Shown here: positions 4,255 to 5,145 of the stretch, in pieces
Position numbering within the stretch: position 1 is the first letter of the stretch
Layout of the letters: every line of letters starts with the position of its first letter
NCBI GenBank assembly: GCA_027016355.1
Contig: JALWAF010000100.1
Location: 1 to 5,145, forward strand
Direction of reading: 5' to 3'
Length of the DNA: 5,145 nt
From: Candidatus Moraniibacteriota bacterium
Lineage (GTDB): Bacteria; Patescibacteriota; Minisyncoccia; Moranbacterales; GCA-2747515
The notes under the pieces: generated by a model
What the model was told of the DNA's origin: nothing
Database searches by the model: none
What the model saw: only the letters and a program-made list of their open reading frames with translations
Made by a program: the position numbers and the translations under genes

Positions 4255-4263
4255 AAAGGAGGT
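4255..4263 (+). promoter_or_regulatory. Ribosome binding site of the Cys-rich gene
   Basis: AAAGGAGGT is a full-strength SD six bases before ATG 4270. It decides the start: the same frame is open upstream from ATG 4165, but that ATG lies inside the leader stem region without an SD. Confidence 0.85.
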
Positions 4264-4269
4264 AATACC

Positions 4270-4428
4270 ATGGAATGTATCTTATGTGGTGAAGACTTTA
4301 ACGGCGATTGTTTTTCTCCAATATGCCCCACATGTCTGGATGATGACGATGGTCTCTGTGAAGATGACCTCGGCAGATGTCCTCACGGCAGTGACCCTGA
4401 TGAAGGTTGCGAAGAATGCGACTGGTAA
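4270..4428 (+). CDS. Cys-rich acidic mini-protein (52 aa)
   Basis: Small soluble protein with nine Cys in 52 residues and three CxxC pairs (C3/C6, C19/C22, C47/C50), plus C14, C30, C37 and H39. The pattern fits one or two zinc ribbon or knuckle sites: C3/C6 with C19/C22 as one four-Cys site, and C30/C37/H39 with C47/C50 as a second. It is very acidic (for example LDDDDGLCEDD at 23-33), so direct nucleic-acid binding is unlikely and protein binding or metal storage is more plausible. No signal peptide or membrane segment is seen. The start at 4270 is fixed by the perfect SD. It sits behind a long structured leader and a boxA-like motif and is followed by two-stem element copy C. I do not recognise a family; the metal-site reading is inference from spacing. 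Confidence 0.8.
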   Translation: MECILCGEDFNGDCFSPICPTCLDDDDGLCEDDLGRCPHGSDPDEGCEECDW

Positions 4429-4444
4429 TTAACCGACCTATTTT

Positions 4445-4507
4445 GGGTAAGAATAATTCTTGCCCATCCAATCAAAATCGTGAAATAGATTTGCGATTTT
4501 GTAGGAG
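4445..4507 (+). repeat. Two-stem RNA element, copy C
   Basis: Stem I: GGGTAAGAA (4445-4453) pairs with TTCTTGCCC (4457-4465), one U-G. Stem II: CAAAATCGTGAA (4473-4484) pairs with TTTGCGATTTTG (4490-4501), 12 pairs with two wobbles, over a 5-nt loop. TAGGAG follows at 4502-4507. It is the same layout as copies A and B, here in the leader of the HExxE gene. Confidence 0.75.
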
Positions 4508-4510
4508 AAA

Positions 4511-4525
4511 TAGTTCTTTAATAAA
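4511..4525 (+). promoter_or_regulatory. boxA-like motif, copy 4
   Basis: TAGTTCTTTAATAAA, with GTTCTTTA at 4513-4520, follows element copy C. This copy (GTTCTTTAATAA) is closest to the E. coli rrn boxA core (CTCTTTAACAA). Confidence 0.5.
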
Positions 4526-4623
4526 GTCAGGCTATGACAATGACTGACTCTAAAGTGGAGTAAGCCCACGTTAAAAAAGCTGATGATATGTTATAACCAA
4601 AAACCCTAAAACGGGAGACAATT
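4526..4623 (+). promoter_or_regulatory. Remainder of the HExxE gene leader and its ribosome site
   Basis: A stem of GTCAG with CTGAC at about 4525-4548 follows the boxA-like motif, then a weak GTGG/CCAC stem near 4556-4569. GGGAG (4613-4617) is the SD, six bases before ATG 4624. No promoter with good -35/-10 spacing is visible between 4429 and 4623, so the gene is probably transcribed from upstream. Confidence 0.45.
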
Positions 4624-5094
4624 ATGACCGATTACACCAATGCCAAAAATTGGCCCGCATACGTAACCAATAACATGTCTGACAAAGAACTAAAGTTTGT
4701 CAGACTCAACGGAGAATTACATTCTTACGCAATAGTGTGTGAAGGTGCATTTCCTCAGGCTCCTAAAGGATTTATCGGGTGTCACCCTAATACTCAATTC
4801 TTCTTCATCTCAGATGAAGTTCCTGAGCGCTTTAGAGACTTATTCGTGGCTCATGAGGTCTACGAGTATGCACTCGAAGGTGGTCCTGACGGAAAGGGCA
4901 ATTGCCTAAAGGCGTTGTTCTACGAATTATCTCTTATCCCTGAAAACATCCGCAAAGAATATCTTCCCTATCGAAGAGATTTCTTTGCTCGGATGGTTGC
5001 TTTCTACGAAGGAAATGACGAATTCTATACTCGTAGAAACAACATACGAGAAAGCTTCAAATACCTAAAAAGTATCGAGGCTTCAGACGGATAG
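4624..5094 (+). CDS. Unrecognised 156-aa protein with an HExxE motif
   Basis: Complete gene, ATG preceded by GGGAG at good spacing, ending in TAG. The central helix carries HEVYE (77-81, in FRDLFVAHEVYEYALEGG), reminiscent of the HExxH helix of zincin peptidases but with Glu in place of the second His, so it is either a variant metal site or not a peptidase. An upstream half (25-63) reads as alternating strands with C39 and C53, including a QFFFISDEVP segment before the motif helix. The C-terminal half (92-150) is helical and rich in Tyr, Phe and Arg (YLPYRRDFFARMVAFYEG). No signal peptide or membrane helix is seen, so it is probably cytoplasmic. It is the last gene of the + strand series and is preceded by two-stem element copy C and a boxA-like motif. 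I do not recognise a named family; a metal-binding role is inferred from the motif only. Confidence 0.87.
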   Translation: MTDYTNAKNWPAYVTNNMSDKELKFVRLNGELHSYAIVCEGAFPQAPKGFIGCHPNTQFFFISDEVPERFRDLFVAHEVYEYALEGGPDGKGNCLKALFYELSLIPENIRKEYLPYRRDFFARMVAFYEGNDEFYTRRNNIRESFKYLKSIEASDG

Positions 5095-5145
5095 TTCCGC
5101 CGGCGCCGGGCCATCGACGCGCAACGAAAGTAAGTTGTAACCCAG
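5095..5145. other. GC-rich island at the window end
   Basis: 21 of the 26 bases at 5095-5120 are G or C, including the perfect palindrome CCGGCGCCGG (5100-5109). AAGTAAGTT (5128-5136) repeats a 9-mer from 4107-4115, so a further structured leader may begin here. The window ends before it can be judged. Confidence 0.35.

Noticed and set aside
4165..4269. N-terminal extension of the Cys-rich protein from ATG 4165
   Set aside because: The upstream ATG has no SD and the extension overlaps the leader stems, while ATG 4270 has a perfect SD.
3228..4623. Integron attC sites or a CRISPR array
   Set aside because: Core attC consensus pairs (RYYYAAC/GTTRRRY) are not found in the hairpins, and the repeats are neither identical nor regularly spaced.

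Overview
The window looks like bacterial DNA with low GC content. The promoters fit TTGACA/TATAAT spacing, the genes on the right have clear Shine-Dalgarno (SD) sites, and there are hairpin-plus-T-run terminators. A TrmB-type regulator paired with a DUF4143 ATPase, followed by small unrecognised genes separated by long structured gaps, is a pattern I associate with Patescibacteria (Candidate Phyla Radiation, CPR). That assignment is inference; there is no rRNA or other marker gene here. The extreme left end (about 23% GC in the first 60 bases) is clearly more AT-rich than the genes on the right (about 38% at the start of the last gene).

Left block (1-2220). The 3' end of an unrecognised + strand gene (2-250) converges on a two-gene minus-strand operon. 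The operon is transcribed from about 2200 leftward: an AAA ATPase with a DUF4143 domain (1016-2158), then, two bases after its stop, a TrmB-family winged-helix regulator (279-1013). Just upstream of the ATPase start lies a perfect 10-bp inverted repeat (2183-2210). A 17-bp direct repeat copies half of it over the start region. It is a good candidate for an autoregulatory operator.

Middle gap (2211-2703). This holds a terminator-like hairpin on the + strand, a decayed GC-rich palindromic repeat, several operator-like repeats and a near-consensus + promoter (P1, 2485-2513). P1 starts a structured leader of about 185 nt.

Right block (2485-5145), all + strand. Three small unrecognised genes are embedded in unusually ornate RNA: a 169-aa protein (2704-3213), a 52-aa Cys-rich acidic mini-protein (4270-4428) and a 156-aa protein with an HExxE motif (4624-5094). 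The gaps carry three copies of a two-stem RNA element (3356-3428, 3587-3659, 4445-4507) whose stems are kept by compensatory base changes. Four copies of GTTCTTTAnnAAA, which resembles the NusB/NusE boxA antitermination signal, each lie just downstream of a stem. There is also an H-type pseudoknot (3498-3542) and many perfect hairpins. A second promoter (P2, 3830-3857) and a strong intrinsic terminator (4033-4058) bracket a putative small RNA of about 195 nt.

Main interpretation (inference): the right block is one or two long transcripts in which repeated hairpin-plus-boxA-like modules may act on elongating RNA polymerase, as rRNA leaders or phage nut/put sites do. That would let transcription pass the internal terminator and reach the Cys-rich and HExxE genes. 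Alternatively, 3228-3660 is the core of a large ornate non-coding RNA with small protein partners.
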